NCBI RefSeq assembly: GCF_001620265.1
Contig: NZ_CP012661.1
Coordinates: 4,663,001-4,727,000 of the forward strand
From: Frigidibacter mobilis
GTDB lineage: Bacteria > Pseudomonadota > Alphaproteobacteria > Rhodobacterales > Rhodobacteraceae
DNA length: 64,000 nucleotides
Reading direction: 5' to 3'
Shown here: in pieces, positions 1 to 8,699 of the stretch
Position numbering within the stretch: position 1 is the first letter of the stretch
How the letters are laid out: each line of letters starts with the position of its first letter
Translations under genes and position numbers: made by a program
Notes under the pieces: generated by a model
Seen by the model: the letters and a program-made list of their open reading frames with translations, nothing else
Told to the model about the DNA's origin: nothing
Database searches by the model: none

Positions 1-977
1 TGGGTCGGGGTCAACATGGCCTCGACCCTTCTGTTTCTGGCACGGCCTTCTTCCGTCAGGTTCGAGGCGCGGGGGGCCAGATAGCCTGCCCCCTCGGCCA
101 CAAGCTGCGCGGGGTCTGCGCCATGAAGGGCCACCAGGCGGTCCCGGACCGAGGCGGCACGGCTCCGCGACAGGGCGATATTCGCGTCGATGCTGCCCAC
201 TGCATCGGTATGGCCGACAAGGGTGATCCGCTGGCCGGGATTCGCGGAAAGATATTCCGCCAGTGCGGCAAGCGAGGCAAAGTCGCCCTGTCCCAGCTGC
301 GACGAGGCGGTGGCAAACTCCAGATCGTCCAGCGCCACCACGCCCGCCGTTTGCAGGGCTCCTGCGATACCGGCGTCATCGGGGGTGGTGTCCGGTTCTG
401 CAAAGGGGCTGGCCGCGGCGGGCGTCTTGGTCGAGCCCGTCCCGACCAGCGGCGTGATATCCGCCGGGTGGATATGGGTGATCTGCACGAAGCCATGCTC
501 GCTGGAGCGGCTGACCCACAGTTCCAGATACTCGGCCGCCGTGCCTTCGCCCTTTTGCGACGCGAGATAGCGGAAATCGCCCAGATCGACATGCATGTCG
601 GGTTCGGGCAGCAGGGACGCCGCATAGCGAAAGTCGAAGCCGCCGCAGATGTCATCCTCGCAGTCGTAAAGCGGGGTAAAGCCGGCCGCGTCGATCTGCT
701 CGCGCAGCGGTGCCAGCAGTTGTAACGTGGTGATGCCCGGTGCGTGCAGCCGCCAGGCGCTCTGGCTGATCGCGCCCTCCACCGGCAGGGACGGCACCTT
801 GCCATCCAGAAACGGCCCTATCGGCAGGGCGCGGCTGTCAAGCGCCTCGGTCCGCTCGGTGGTGCGCTCGGCCCCGGCGGGTAAGGCCAGCGGCGTACCT
901 TGGGCTGCAAGGACCTGCGCGTCGGCTGAAAGCGGATGTGCCAGAACCAGCACCAGCAGGGTGGCGGCGCGAATCAT
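1..977 (-). CDS. OmpA-family peptidoglycan-binding protein (C-terminus cut by window edge)
   Basis: The frame is open from the ATG at 977 to the window edge without a stop, about 325 codons. The first ~20 residues (MIRAATLLVLVLAHPLSADA) form a signal peptide, so the product is exported. A middle region with a Cys pair (YDCEDDIC, about residue 105) precedes a C-terminal OmpA-like domain carrying VGHTDAVGS near residue 250 and NRRVEAML at the cut end. That domain binds diaminopimelate in peptidoglycan and tethers the outer membrane or periplasmic partner to the wall. The start ATG overlaps the TGA of the upstream AhpD-like gene (ATGA), implying translational coupling. The role of the N-terminal half is unknown. 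Confidence 0.85.
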   Translation of the reverse strand, partial: MIRAATLLVLVLAHPLSADAQVLAAQGTPLALPAGAERTTERTEALDSRALPIGPFLDGKVPSLPVEGAISQSAWRLHAPGITTLQLLAPLREQIDAAGFTPLYDCEDDICGGFDFRYAASLLPEPDMHVDLGDFRYLASQKGEGTAAEYLELWVSRSSEHGFVQITHIHPADITPLVGTGSTKTPAAASPFAEPDTTPDDAGIAGALQTAGVVALDDLEFATASSQLGQGDFASLAALAEYLSANPGQRITLVGHTDAVGSIDANIALSRSRAASVRDRLVALHGADPAQLVAEGAGYLAPRASNLTEEGRARNRRVEAMLTPT

Positions 978-1549
978 CGGGCGGCGCCGTGGTAGTCGGA
1001 GTTCGGCTGCATCCCGGTGGCCGAGGCGATGCGGTTGGTCATGTTGTAAAAACCGGTCACGGCGGCGATATCCCAGATATCGCGGTCGCTAAACCCGGCA
1101 TCGCGCAGCGCCTGGCGATCCGCCTCTTCGGCCCGGGCCGAGGCGAGGGTCAGCTTTTCGGCAAAGTCCAGCATCGTGCGCTGCTTCGGCGTCAGGTCCG
1201 CGACGCGCCAGTTCATCACCAGCGCCTCGCCCAAAGCCGGGTCGCCCGACAGTTGTCGCACCGCCGCGCCATGCGCGACCTGACAATACCAGCAGCGGTT
1301 GATCGACGAAACGGCGACCGCGATCATCTCGCGTTCCAGCTTGCTCAGACCCGAAGGCGCCAGCATCAGATCGTTGTACATCGCGGTGAAGGCATCAAGC
1401 TTGGCAATGTCGAAGGCGTAGGCACGCAGCACATTGGGGACGAGGCCCAGCTTGTCCTCGCAGAGTGCGAAATAAGCCCCTGTCGACTCGGGAAGAGGCT
1501 CTACCATCGTCAGGTCGAGCGCGGTGGGGCTTGGCGTTTTATTGACCAC
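974..1549 (-). CDS. AhpD-like peroxidase-related enzyme
   Basis: The 191-residue protein carries the carboxymuconolactone decarboxylase/AhpD core. The redox motif is Cys86-Trp-Tyr-Cys89 with His93 (CWYCQVAH), the arrangement used by AhpD-type thiol peroxidases, and Glu72/Glu74 precede it as in the family. It most resembles the uncharacterised peroxidase-related proteins of about 180-200 residues. The substrate is unknown, and a role in peroxide detoxification in the cytoplasm is inferred from the family. It lies 19 bp downstream of the GNAT gene and overlaps the OmpA-like gene by 4 bp, so it is probably in one transcript with both. Confidence 0.85.
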   Translation of the reverse strand: MVNKTPSPTALDLTMVEPLPESTGAYFALCEDKLGLVPNVLRAYAFDIAKLDAFTAMYNDLMLAPSGLSKLEREMIAVAVSSINRCWYCQVAHGAAVRQLSGDPALGEALVMNWRVADLTPKQRTMLDFAEKLTLASARAEEADRQALRDAGFSDRDIWDIAAVTGFYNMTNRIASATGMQPNSDYHGAAR

Positions 1550-1568
1550 TGCTCGGGCCTCTGCCGGC

Positions 1569-2273
1569 TCATTTCATTCGGTAGTGATACTGTCCCACGA
1601 TTTGCATCCCCAAGGAAGCGTACAGCGCGCGGGCAGGCGCATTCTCGCGCGTGACGACCAAGGACAGGTTACCTGCGCCGCGGTCCTGTGCCCAGAAGGC
1701 CGCGCCGCGCATCATGTGGGCGCCAAGGCCGTTGCGCTGCTGGTCCGGCAGGATGTGCAGGGCATGCAGCATCGCCGTGCCGGCGTGCAGGGCGACAAAG
1801 GCGGCGCCGGCGGCGCGGTCATTGATGCGCCCCAGCAGCGCGGTGCGGTCGCTGCCGCCGCGCGCCATCACCGCCAGCCGTTCCGGGCCGATGCCGCCCT
1901 CGGCCCAGATCTCGGTCTGGATAGCCAGCGGCGGCCAGACATCGAACACCCGCACCGGCGGCACCGGGACGGTGGTGAGCTGCGCGACCGGGGCGGCATA
2001 GGCGACGACCGGGTCCACCACCCGGTAGCCGCGGGCCTCCAGTTCTGCATCCAGCGCCTCCTCGCCCGCGCGCAGCACGAACAGCGCCGGCTGGCCGAGG
2101 GCGGCCTGCGCCGCTTCGGCCAGCGCGATGTCGGCGGGCCGCCAGGGTGCTTCGGCACTGGCGGCGGACACGCGTTTGCCGCCGCCCCGCCCCTCGCGCA
2201 CCAGCCAGGGGCCGGCCCTGTGCAGGGCGGCCGCGGGCCAGGTGCCGTCCATCACTGCCGGCAGGTCAATCAT
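1569..2273 (-). CDS. GNAT family N-acetyltransferase
   Basis: The 234-residue protein has a GNAT fold in its C-terminal half. The acetyl-CoA pyrophosphate-binding loop appears as QQRNGLGAHM (about residues 178-187), followed by the typical NAPARALYASLGM segment that closes the domain. The N-terminal ~110 residues are less conserved and may define the acceptor. No substrate can be assigned. Its ATG overlaps the TGA of the CinA-like gene (ATGA at 2270-2273), so the two are translated from the same message. Confidence 0.85.
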   Translation of the reverse strand: MIDLPAVMDGTWPAAALHRAGPWLVREGRGGGKRVSAASAEAPWRPADIALAEAAQAALGQPALFVLRAGEEALDAELEARGYRVVDPVVAYAAPVAQLTTVPVPPVRVFDVWPPLAIQTEIWAEGGIGPERLAVMARGGSDRTALLGRINDRAAGAAFVALHAGTAMLHALHILPDQQRNGLGAHMMRGAAFWAQDRGAGNLSLVVTRENAPARALYASLGMQIVGQYHYRMK

Positions 2274-3001
2274 TCCGGCGCGCCCGCGAAGGCGGCGCCA
2301 AGCGCGCGCATGGCGGCATCCACCTCGGCGGCGACGGGGCCGCGCACCACAAGGTTGGTGCCATAGGCGCCGTCCTGCGAGAACGGGTAGGAGCCGATGC
2401 TGACGCCGGGATGCGCCGCCGCCAGCGCGCCAAGTGTTTCGGCCACCGCGCCTTCGGGGCGCATCAGCCGCAGCGATTGCGACAGCAGCGGTTGCCCGCC
2501 GGTCAGCGTGGGCAGCACAGAGGCGACCATCGCCTGGAACACGTTCGGCACCCCGGCCATCACATGCACGTTGCCAAGGGTGAAACCGGGCGCGATCGAG
2601 ACCGGGTTCTCGATCAGGCTGGCGCCATCGGGGATCCGCGCCATCCGCATCCGGGCGGCGTTGAACTCTACCCCGCGCGCCTCGTAATGGGCGGCCATCA
2701 GGGCGTGGGCATCCGCGCGCACGCCGATGGGAACGCCAAAGGCGGCGGCGACGGCATCGGCGGTGATGTCGTCATGGGTGGGGCCGATCCCGCCCGAGGT
2801 GAAGACATGGTCATGGGCAGCGCGCAGCGCATTCACCGCCGCCGCGATACCCTCGTGATCGTCGGGCACCACCCGGATCTCGCGCAGGTCGATGCCGGTG
2901 CGCGTCAGCTCGCCCGCCAGGTAATGGGCGTTGCCCTCGCGGGTGCGGCCCGACAGGATCTCGTCTCCGATGACCAGGATTGCGGCGGTGGGGTTGGGCA
3001 T
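2270..3001 (-). CDS. Molybdopterin-binding / CinA N-terminal domain protein
   Basis: The 243-residue protein is a stand-alone MoCF-biosynthesis/CinA-N domain (AAILVIGDEILSGRTREGN at the start, TSGGIGPTHDDITADA around residue 65). In CinA this domain is an ADP-ribose pyrophosphatase/COG1058 module; here the C-terminal nicotinamide-nucleotide deamidase domain is absent, which is common in alphaproteobacteria where the deamidase is separate. The ATG at 3001 was chosen because AAGGAG lies 7 bases upstream. An in-frame upstream ATG at 3043 lacks such a site. First gene of a four-gene minus-strand run. Confidence 0.85.
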   Translation of the reverse strand: MPNPTAAILVIGDEILSGRTREGNAHYLAGELTRTGIDLREIRVVPDDHEGIAAAVNALRAAHDHVFTSGGIGPTHDDITADAVAAAFGVPIGVRADAHALMAAHYEARGVEFNAARMRMARIPDGASLIENPVSIAPGFTLGNVHVMAGVPNVFQAMVASVLPTLTGGQPLLSQSLRLMRPEGAVAETLGALAAAHPGVSIGSYPFSQDGAYGTNLVVRGPVAAEVDAAMRALGAAFAGAPE

Positions 3002-3128
3002 GGCGGGCTCCTTCACGGGTTGCGCAACGGTATAGGCTCGCACCGGGCGGGCGGGAAGGCTGCAGGTCTGGCCAAGGCGGGAATTTGTTACTATCTAGGG
3101 GAAATTCACGGCATGAAGGTGGCACGGC

Positions 3129-3953
3129 ATGAGGGGTAGCGGTGTGGACGATCCGCGCGGCAGGCTGACCAAGGACGGCATCAGGATTCACGAACCGGGC
3201 GACTTCGCCGGGATGCAGGCGGCCGGGCAGGTCGCGGCGCAGATCCTGGACGAGGTGGCGGCGCTGGTCGAACCTGGCGTGACGACCGAGGCGCTGGACG
3301 ATTTCATCACCCGGCGGGTGACGGAGCTTGGCACCGTTTCCGCGACCATCGGCTATCGCGGCTATCGCCATGCCAGCTGCATCAGCGTCAACCATGTCGT
3401 CTGCCACGGGATCCCGGGCGCGAAGACGCTGAAGGATGGCGATATCCTGAATATCGACGTGACGGTGATCCTGGACGGCTGGTTCGGGGACAGCAGCCGC
3501 ATGTATGTGGCCGGCAATCTGGGCCGCAAGGCCGAGCGGCTGATCCAGGTGACGCATGACGCGCTGATGCTGGGGATCGAGGCGGTGCGGCCGGGCAATA
3601 CCTTCGGCGATATCGGCTTTGCCATCCAGAGCTATGTCGAGGCGCAGCGGATGAGCGTGGTGCGCGACTTCTGCGGCCACGGCCTTGGCCGGGTGTTCCA
3701 TGCGCCGCCGAACGTGCTGCATTACGGGCGGCAGGGGAAGGGTGCGGTGCTGGAGGAAGGCATGTTCTTCACCATCGAGCCGATGGTGAACCTCGGCCGG
3801 CCCGAGACCAAGGTGCTGGCCGATGACTGGACCGCCGTGACGCGTGACAAGTCGCTCTCGGCGCAGTTCGAGCATTCGGTGGGGGTGACGGCGGATGGCT
3901 GCGAGATCTTCACGCTGAGCCCGGCCGGGCGGTTTCATCCGACCTGGGGGTAA
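3129..3953 (+). CDS. map: Type I methionine aminopeptidase
   Basis: Removes the initiator methionine from nascent proteins. The 274-residue protein has all five metal ligands with the exact spacing of E. coli MAP: Asp110, Asp121, His184, Glu217 and Glu248, plus the substrate His93 (CHGIPG). About 12 residues precede the usual N-terminus, so translation could also begin at the GTG at 3144. It is divergent from the CinA-like gene, and a G/C-rich interspersed repeat follows its stop. Confidence 0.95.
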   Translation: MRGSGVDDPRGRLTKDGIRIHEPGDFAGMQAAGQVAAQILDEVAALVEPGVTTEALDDFITRRVTELGTVSATIGYRGYRHASCISVNHVVCHGIPGAKTLKDGDILNIDVTVILDGWFGDSSRMYVAGNLGRKAERLIQVTHDALMLGIEAVRPGNTFGDIGFAIQSYVEAQRMSVVRDFCGHGLGRVFHAPPNVLHYGRQGKGAVLEEGMFFTIEPMVNLGRPETKVLADDWTAVTRDKSLSAQFEHSVGVTADGCEIFTLSPAGRFHPTWG

Positions 3954-3961
3954 CGGCCCAA

Positions 3962-4010
3962 GGCCGGGGGCGCTGCCCCCGGACCCCCGGGATATTTCTG
4001 CCAGCAAGAG
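3962..4010 (+). repeat. Interspersed palindromic repeat, copy 1
   Basis: A GC hairpin (GCCGGGGGC / GCCCCCGG), then ACCCCCGGGATATTT and CAGCAAGA. The same module recurs at 15354-15402 and 22591-22642 in the same orientation. It lies just downstream of map, between convergent genes, and may also act as an RNA-stabilising or terminating hairpin. Confidence 0.8.
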
Positions 4011-4044
4011 CGCAAGGGGTGCGTATCTGCCCCTGCGGGCAAGG

Positions 4045-4077
4045 AAAAACCCCCGGGCGGCTTTCGCCTCGGGGGTT
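4045..4077 (-). terminator. Rho-independent terminator of rpsU
   Basis: Read on the minus strand: AACCCCCGAGGCG, loop AAA, GCCGCCCGGGGGTTTTT. A near-perfect GC stem followed by a T-run, starting about 57 bp after the rpsU stop. Confidence 0.85.
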
Positions 4078-4134
4078 GATCGTGACGCGGGTTTCCCCGC
4101 CAGCGAAACAGGACCCGAAAGACCTTGAAGATGC

Positions 4135-4341
4135 TCAGAGAGCGCCTTCGCGTTGGGCCTTCTTGCGCGCCAGTTTACGGGCACGCCGGACGGCTTCGGC
4201 TTTCTCGCGGGCTTTCTTCACGGACGGCTTCTCGAAATGTTGCTTGAGCTTCATTTCACGAAACACACCCTCGCGCTGAAGTTTCTTCTTCAGGGCACGA
4301 AGCGCCTGTTCGACATTGTTGTCGCGAACGCTGACCTGCAT
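4135..4341 (-). CDS. rpsU: 30S ribosomal protein S21
   Basis: The 68-residue basic protein begins [20 protein letters not shown] and is a full-length bS21, which sits near the 3' end of 16S rRNA and assists initiation. The C-terminal half is rich in Lys/Arg ([19 protein letters not shown]). A GGAAGGTGG purine tract lies about 10 bases upstream of the ATG. It is monocistronic, with its own terminator, and divergent from coq9. Confidence 0.97.
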   Translation of the reverse strand: MQVSVRDNNVEQALRALKKKLQREGVFREMKLKQHFEKPSVKKAREKAEAVRRARKLARKKAQREGAL

Positions 4342-4450
4342 GTGGTTGTCACCACCTTCCTAAGTTAGAGTTGCAAGTATTTGCAGGAGCCGGTCCTATA
4401 TCAGGGGAGGGGCATCTTGTCCACCATGCGGAACGGAGGCTGAGAGCGCG

Positions 4451-5158
4451 ATGGAAAACAACGGCTTGAACCCGGCGGCAGTGCAGGAATCGTTGCTGGA
4501 GGCGGCTTTGGCCCATGTGCCCTTCGATGGCTGGTCGGAGGCGAGCTTCCAGGCCGCGGCGCAGGATGCGGGCGTGGACCTGCCGCTGGCGCGGGTGATC
4601 TGCCCGCGCGGGGCAGTGGATCTGGCGGCGGCCTATCACCGGCGCGGCGATGCCGAGATGCGGTTGCGGCTGGCGCAGCAGGATCTGTCGGCGCTGCGCT
4701 TCCGCGACCGGGTGGCGCTGGCGGTACGGCTGCGGCTGGAGGTTGCGGACCGCGAACTGGTACGGCGCGGGGCGGCGCTGTCGGCGCTGCCGCAGAACGC
4801 AGCGACCGGCTCGAAGCTGATCTGGGGCACGGCGGATGCGATCTGGACGGCGCTTGGCGATACCTCGGATGACCTCAACTGGTACTCCAAGCGCACGACG
4901 CTGGCGGCGGTCTATTCGGCGACCGTGCTCTACTGGCTTGGGGATACCAGCGAGGGCGATGCCGCGACCTGGGAATTTCTGGACCGGCGCATCGACAATG
5001 TGATGCAGGTCGAGAAGATGAAGGCGCAGGTGCGGAACAACAGTCTGCTGCGCACGGTGCTTGCCGGGCCGATCTGGCTGGCGGGCAAGGTCAGGGCGCC
5101 GGGGGCGCAGGCGGAGGATCTGCCGGGGCAGACCAAGGCCGAGGGGCCGGCAGCATGA
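4451..5158 (+). CDS. coq9: COQ9 family ubiquinone biosynthesis protein
   Basis: The 235-residue protein matches the COQ9 family: a TetR-like helical fold with a C-terminal amphipathic helix that binds lipid and presents ubiquinone precursors to the COQ7-type hydroxylase. The segments DGWSEASFQAAAQDAG and YSKRTTLAAVYSATVLYWL are typical. GGAGG lies about 12 bases upstream of the ATG. It overlaps the next gene by 4 bp (ATGA at 5155-5158), placing a quinone-related oxidoreductase in the same transcript. Confidence 0.9.
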   Translation: MENNGLNPAAVQESLLEAALAHVPFDGWSEASFQAAAQDAGVDLPLARVICPRGAVDLAAAYHRRGDAEMRLRLAQQDLSALRFRDRVALAVRLRLEVADRELVRRGAALSALPQNAATGSKLIWGTADAIWTALGDTSDDLNWYSKRTTLAAVYSATVLYWLGDTSEGDAATWEFLDRRIDNVMQVEKMKAQVRNNSLLRTVLAGPIWLAGKVRAPGAQAEDLPGQTKAEGPAA

Positions 5159-6150
5159 CGGGCGAAATCCCGGCGATCATGCGGGCCGTCGAGATTTCGG
5201 CGCCGGGCGGGCCCGAGGTGCTGCTGCCCTGCACGCGGCCGGTGCCGCAGCCGGGCCAGGGTCAGATCCTGATCCGCGTGGCCTATGCCGGGGTGAACCG
5301 CCCCGATGCGCTGCAACGCGCCGGCAGCTACGCGCCGCCGCCGGGCGCCTCGCCCCTGCCGGGGCTGGAGGCATCGGGGCATGTCGCCGCGCTTGGGCCG
5401 GGTGTCACCGGCTGGCAGGTGGGCGATGCGGTCTGCGCGCTGCTGCCGGGCGGGGGCTATGCCGAATATGTGGTGACGCCTGCCGCCCACGCGCTGCCGG
5501 TGCCCGCGGGCATGGCGCTGCGCGAGGCGGCCTGCCTGCCCGAGACGTTCTTCACCGTCTGGTCCAACGTCTTCATGCGCGGCGGTTTGAAGGCGGGCGA
5601 GCGGTTCCTGGTGCAGGGCGGGTCCTCGGGCATCGGTACCACGGCGATCCAGTTGGCCCGGGCCTTTGGCGCACGGGTGTTTGCCACCGCCGGCTCGGCC
5701 GAGAAATGCGCGGCCTGCGAGGGGCTGGGGGCCACCGCGATCAACTACCGCGAGGCGGATTTCGTCAAGGTGCTGGCGGCCGAGGGCGGGGCGAACCTGA
5801 TCCTCGACATGGTCGGCGGCAGCTATATCCCGCGCAACATCAAGGCGCTGGCCGACGATGGCCGGCTGGTGATGATCGCCTTCCTGGAAGGACCGAAGGC
5901 AGAGTTGAACTTTGCGCAGATCATGGCGCGGCGGCTGGTGGTGACGGGGTCCACCCTGCGGCCGCAATCGGATCTGGCCAAGGCGCGGATCGCGGCGGAG
6001 CTGCGCGACAAGGTCTGGCCGCTGCTGGTGGCAGGCACGGTGGCTCCGGTGATGGACTCTGAGTTCACTCTGGACGAGGCCGCCGCTGCCCATGCGCGGA
6101 TGGAAAGCTCGGGCCATGTCGGCAAGATCGTGCTGCGGGTGGCGGGTTAG
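5155..6150 (+). CDS. NAD(P)H-quinone oxidoreductase, zinc-free MDR family (PIG3-like)
   Basis: The 331-residue protein is a medium-chain dehydrogenase/reductase without the zinc-ligand cysteines. It has the quinone-reductase N-terminal domain (GVNRPDALQRAGSY) and a Rossmann dinucleotide site VQGGSSGIGTTAIQLAR near residue 160. NADPH-dependent reduction of quinones is inferred from the PIG3/TP53I3 branch. Start is coupled to coq9. The 3' end overlaps the convergent RNase T2 gene by 3 bp. Confidence 0.88.
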   Translation: MTGEIPAIMRAVEISAPGGPEVLLPCTRPVPQPGQGQILIRVAYAGVNRPDALQRAGSYAPPPGASPLPGLEASGHVAALGPGVTGWQVGDAVCALLPGGGYAEYVVTPAAHALPVPAGMALREAACLPETFFTVWSNVFMRGGLKAGERFLVQGGSSGIGTTAIQLARAFGARVFATAGSAEKCAACEGLGATAINYREADFVKVLAAEGGANLILDMVGGSYIPRNIKALADDGRLVMIAFLEGPKAELNFAQIMARRLVVTGSTLRPQSDLAKARIAAELRDKVWPLLVAGTVAPVMDSEFTLDEAAAAHARMESSGHVGKIVLRVAG

Positions 6151-6794
6151 CGGACCGCCTGCATCAGCGCATCCGGCAGGCTGCAGTCGCGGGCAACATC
6201 GGCGCCGCAGGGGCGGAACTGCAGATCCCTGGTCAGGCAGATCCGCGCCTCGCGGATCATGCCGGCTTCGCAGGTGATGGTGATGCCCTGCGCCGTCAGC
6301 CCCGGGTTCGCCTCCAGGAACGCTTCCTCCACCACCTTTGCGGGCAGGGTCACGTCACGCTCCAGCCGCGCGAGGACCGGCGGGATCGTCACCGCCTCAT
6401 AGGCATTGCGCGAGGCTTCAAGGTAGTCCGCCGCGGGCAGGCCGGAACAGCGGCCATGTTTCTTCCACTGGTGCCAAGCGAGGCCACCCGAGCCCATGAT
6501 ATCGGCCATCGCCGCGGTCTCGCGGCGTGAGGGGTCACGCGCGGTGCTGGAGCAATGGCTGGGCCAGCCGCGCTCATATTGTGGCCAGAGCCCGTGCAGG
6601 GTGAAGGAATGGTCGTGGCGCGGGTCGCACTGATCCGCGCCGCGCGCATCGCCCTCCAGCGTGCAGAAGCTGGGCGACCAACTGAGCGCCAGCACGTAAT
6701 AGTCGAACACGCCCGCCCGCTCGCCCTCGGCAGCCGCGGGCGCGCCGGTCAGCGCCAGGGCCAGCAGCGCGGCAGATAGGGACAATTGGCGCAT
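6147..6794 (-). CDS. Ribonuclease T2 family protein
   Basis: The 215-residue exported RNase has a signal peptide (cleavage likely after PAAAEG). Active-site block CAS I is FTLHGLWPQ (His67) and CAS II is WHQWKKHGRC (His113). The Glu usual in CAS II (HEW-KHG) is Gln109 here. Eight cysteines suggest disulfides. The ATG at 6794 is preferred because GGAGG stands 9 bases upstream, although the frame stays open much further. T2 enzymes cut single-stranded RNA to 3'-phosphates, and CpdB (18.9 kb) could process the resulting 2',3'-cyclic nucleotides. Confidence 0.88.
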   Translation of the reverse strand: MRQLSLSAALLALALTGAPAAAEGERAGVFDYYVLALSWSPSFCTLEGDARGADQCDPRHDHSFTLHGLWPQYERGWPSHCSSTARDPSRRETAAMADIMGSGGLAWHQWKKHGRCSGLPAADYLEASRNAYEAVTIPPVLARLERDVTLPAKVVEEAFLEANPGLTAQGITITCEAGMIREARICLTRDLQFRPCGADVARDCSLPDALMQAVR

Positions 6795-6920
6795 TTTCTC
6801 TTTCCTCCGGCCGGTATCGGCACTATATCGGCCGATGACTTCCCCGAAAACGTGGAAAGGCGGACCTCTGGGCCGCAGCCGTTTTCCCGGCGCGGGAGAG
6901 ATTTGTAAAGGAGTGATCCG

Positions 6921-7679
6921 ATGACGAAACCTCTGATGGCCAAGGCAACCGCCGTCTGGCTCGTCGACAACACCACGCTCAGCTTCAAGCAGATCGCCGA
7001 TTTCTGCGGGATGCACGAGCTTGAGGTGCAGGGGATCGCGGATGGCGACGTGGCCACCGGCGTGAAGGGCTTCGACCCCGTCGCTTCGAGCCAGCTTGAT
7101 CCCAAGGAGATCGAGAAGGGCCAGAAGGATCCGGGCTACAAGCTGAAGCTCAAGTTCAACGCCGCTGCCACCGGCGAGGAAAAACGCCGCGGTCCGCGCT
7201 ATACCCCGCTGTCCAAGCGCCAGGACCGGCCTGCCGCGATCCTGTGGCTGGTGCGGTTCCACCCGGAACTGGCCGATGCGCAGATCGCCAAGCTGGTCGG
7301 CACCACCAAGCCGACCATCGCCACGATCCGCGAGCGCACGCACTGGAACATCCAGAACATCCAGCCCATCGACCCGGTGGCGCTTGGCCTCTGCCGGCAG
7401 AGCGAGCTGGATGCCGCCGTGCAGAAGGCTGCCAAGAAGAAGGCTGCCGAGGGCGGGCTGATGACCGATGACGAGCGGCGCAAGCTGGTCTCGACCGAGC
7501 AGTCGCTGGGGATGGGCACAGAGCCGCGGATGCCGTCTTCGATTGCCGGGCTGGAGAATTTCTCGCTGTCGCAGCGGGATGAGGATGAGCGACCGGCCAA
7601 GGACTTTTCCGATGCCGACAGCTTCTTCAACCTGCCCGATGCGGATGATGAGGACGAGGACGAAGACGACAAGCGCTGA
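6921..7679 (+). CDS. trcR: Cell-cycle transcriptional regulator TrcR (DUF1013)
   Basis: The 252-residue cytoplasmic protein matches the DUF1013 family, found mainly in alphaproteobacteria. It contains helix-turn-helix-like segments (LSFKQIADFCGMHELEVQ, residues ~20-37, and DAQIAKLVGTTKPTIATIRERT near residue 125) and ends in an acidic tail (DADDEDEDEDD). In Caulobacter TrcR affects transcription of cell-cycle genes; the role here is by family. AAAGGAG lies 6 bases before the ATG. A terminator follows at 7702-7733. Confidence 0.87.
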   Translation: MTKPLMAKATAVWLVDNTTLSFKQIADFCGMHELEVQGIADGDVATGVKGFDPVASSQLDPKEIEKGQKDPGYKLKLKFNAAATGEEKRRGPRYTPLSKRQDRPAAILWLVRFHPELADAQIAKLVGTTKPTIATIRERTHWNIQNIQPIDPVALGLCRQSELDAAVQKAAKKKAAEGGLMTDDERRKLVSTEQSLGMGTEPRMPSSIAGLENFSLSQRDEDERPAKDFSDADSFFNLPDADDEDEDEDDKR

Positions 7680-7701
7680 GTTTGGCGTGAGGCGGATGGG
7701 G

Positions 7702-7733
7702 GGCTCCGGTCGCAAGACCGGGGCCTTTTGCTT
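7702..7733 (+). terminator. Rho-independent terminator of trcR
   Basis: GGCTCCGGTC, loop GCAA, GACCGGGGCC, then TTTT. It lies between the convergent trcR and recR. Confidence 0.85.
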
Positions 7734-7736
7734 GCC

Positions 7737-8336
7737 TCAGAAGCGTTTCCTTGCCCGCAGCGCCGCCTGGATGGTGCCGTCGTCCAGATAGTCCAGCTCG
7801 CCGCCGATCGGCACGCCCTGCGCAAGGCTGGTGACCTGCACGCCGGAGGCTTCCAGCGCCTCGGCGATGTAATGGGCGGTGGTCTGGCCATCGACGGTGG
7901 CGTTCAGCGCCAGGATCACCTCGGTGACGCCTTCCTCGGCGATGCGGTCCAGCAGGCGGGGGATGTGCAATTCGTCCGGCCCCACGGCATCGAGCGCCGA
8001 GAGGGTGCCGCCCAGAACGTGATAGCGGCCGCGGAAGGCCTGCCCGCGCTCCATCGCCCAGAGGTCGGCAACATCCTCGACCACGCAGATCTCGCCGGTC
8101 TGGCGGGCGGGGTTGGCGCAGATCGCGCAGATCTCTTCGGTGCCGATATTGCCGCAGCGGCTGCATTCGCGGGCACTGGCGGCGACATGGGCCATGATCG
8201 TGGCCAGCGGCGCCATCAGTGCGGTGCGCTTCTTTATCAGGTGCAGCACCGCGCGCCGGGCCGAACGCGGGCCAAGGCCGGGCAGCCGCGCCATCGTCTC
8301 GATCAGCGCCTCGATGTCGCGGGTGCCCTGGCTCAT
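7737..8336 (-). CDS. recR: Recombination mediator protein RecR
   Basis: The 199-residue protein has the RecR layout: an N-terminal HhH ([18 protein letters not shown]), a four-Cys zinc finger (CSRCGN...CAICAN, about residues 57-72) and a TOPRIM domain ([13 protein letters not shown]). With RecF/RecO it loads RecA at gaps. The ATG at 8336 gives the standard N-terminus MSQGTRDIE. It lies 7 bp after ybaB in the conserved dnaX-ybaB-recR operon. Confidence 0.96.
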   Translation of the reverse strand: MSQGTRDIEALIETMARLPGLGPRSARRAVLHLIKKRTALMAPLATIMAHVAASARECSRCGNIGTEEICAICANPARQTGEICVVEDVADLWAMERGQAFRGRYHVLGGTLSALDAVGPDELHIPRLLDRIAEEGVTEVILALNATVDGQTTAHYIAEALEASGVQVTSLAQGVPIGGELDYLDDGTIQAALRARKRF

Positions 8337-8343
8337 GGACGGG

Positions 8344-8688
8344 TCAGAACGGCAGCTTGATGTCGGCGGGCAGGCCAAGCTCGGAGGACAGCTTCTGCAT
8401 CTCTTCCTGCGCGCGGTCGGCGGCGCGTTTCTGCGCGTCCTTCACGGCGGCGAGGATCAGGTCCTCGACCACTTCCTTGTCTTCGGGCCGGAAGATCGAC
8501 GCGTCGATGCTAAGTGCCGTCAGATCACCCTTCGCCGTCGCCTCGACCTTCACCAGCCCGGCGCCGGCCTCGCCGGTAACGATCATGGCAGCCAGTTGCT
8601 CCTGCATCTCGGCCATGCGGGTCTGCATCTGCTGTGCGGCCTTGACCATCTTGGCCATGTCGCCCATTCCGCCCAATCCCTTGAACAT
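8344..8688 (-). CDS. YbaB/EbfC family nucleoid-associated protein
   Basis: The 114-residue protein ([20 protein letters not shown] at the N-terminus) is a typical YbaB: a small DNA-binding dimer encoded between dnaX and recR in many bacteria. The Met-rich N-terminal helix is a family trait. GGAGAG lies 8 bases upstream of the ATG and abuts the dnaX stop, so translation is coupled. Confidence 0.94.
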   Translation of the reverse strand: MFKGLGGMGDMAKMVKAAQQMQTRMAEMQEQLAAMIVTGEAGAGLVKVEATAKGDLTALSIDASIFRPEDKEVVEDLILAAVKDAQKRAADRAQEEMQKLSSELGLPADIKLPF

Positions 8689-8699
8689 GCGTAACTCTC

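Noticed and set aside
6795..7715. N-terminal extension of the RNase T2 frame
   Set aside because: It overlaps trcR in antisense. The start at 6794 has a ribosome site and a signal peptide.
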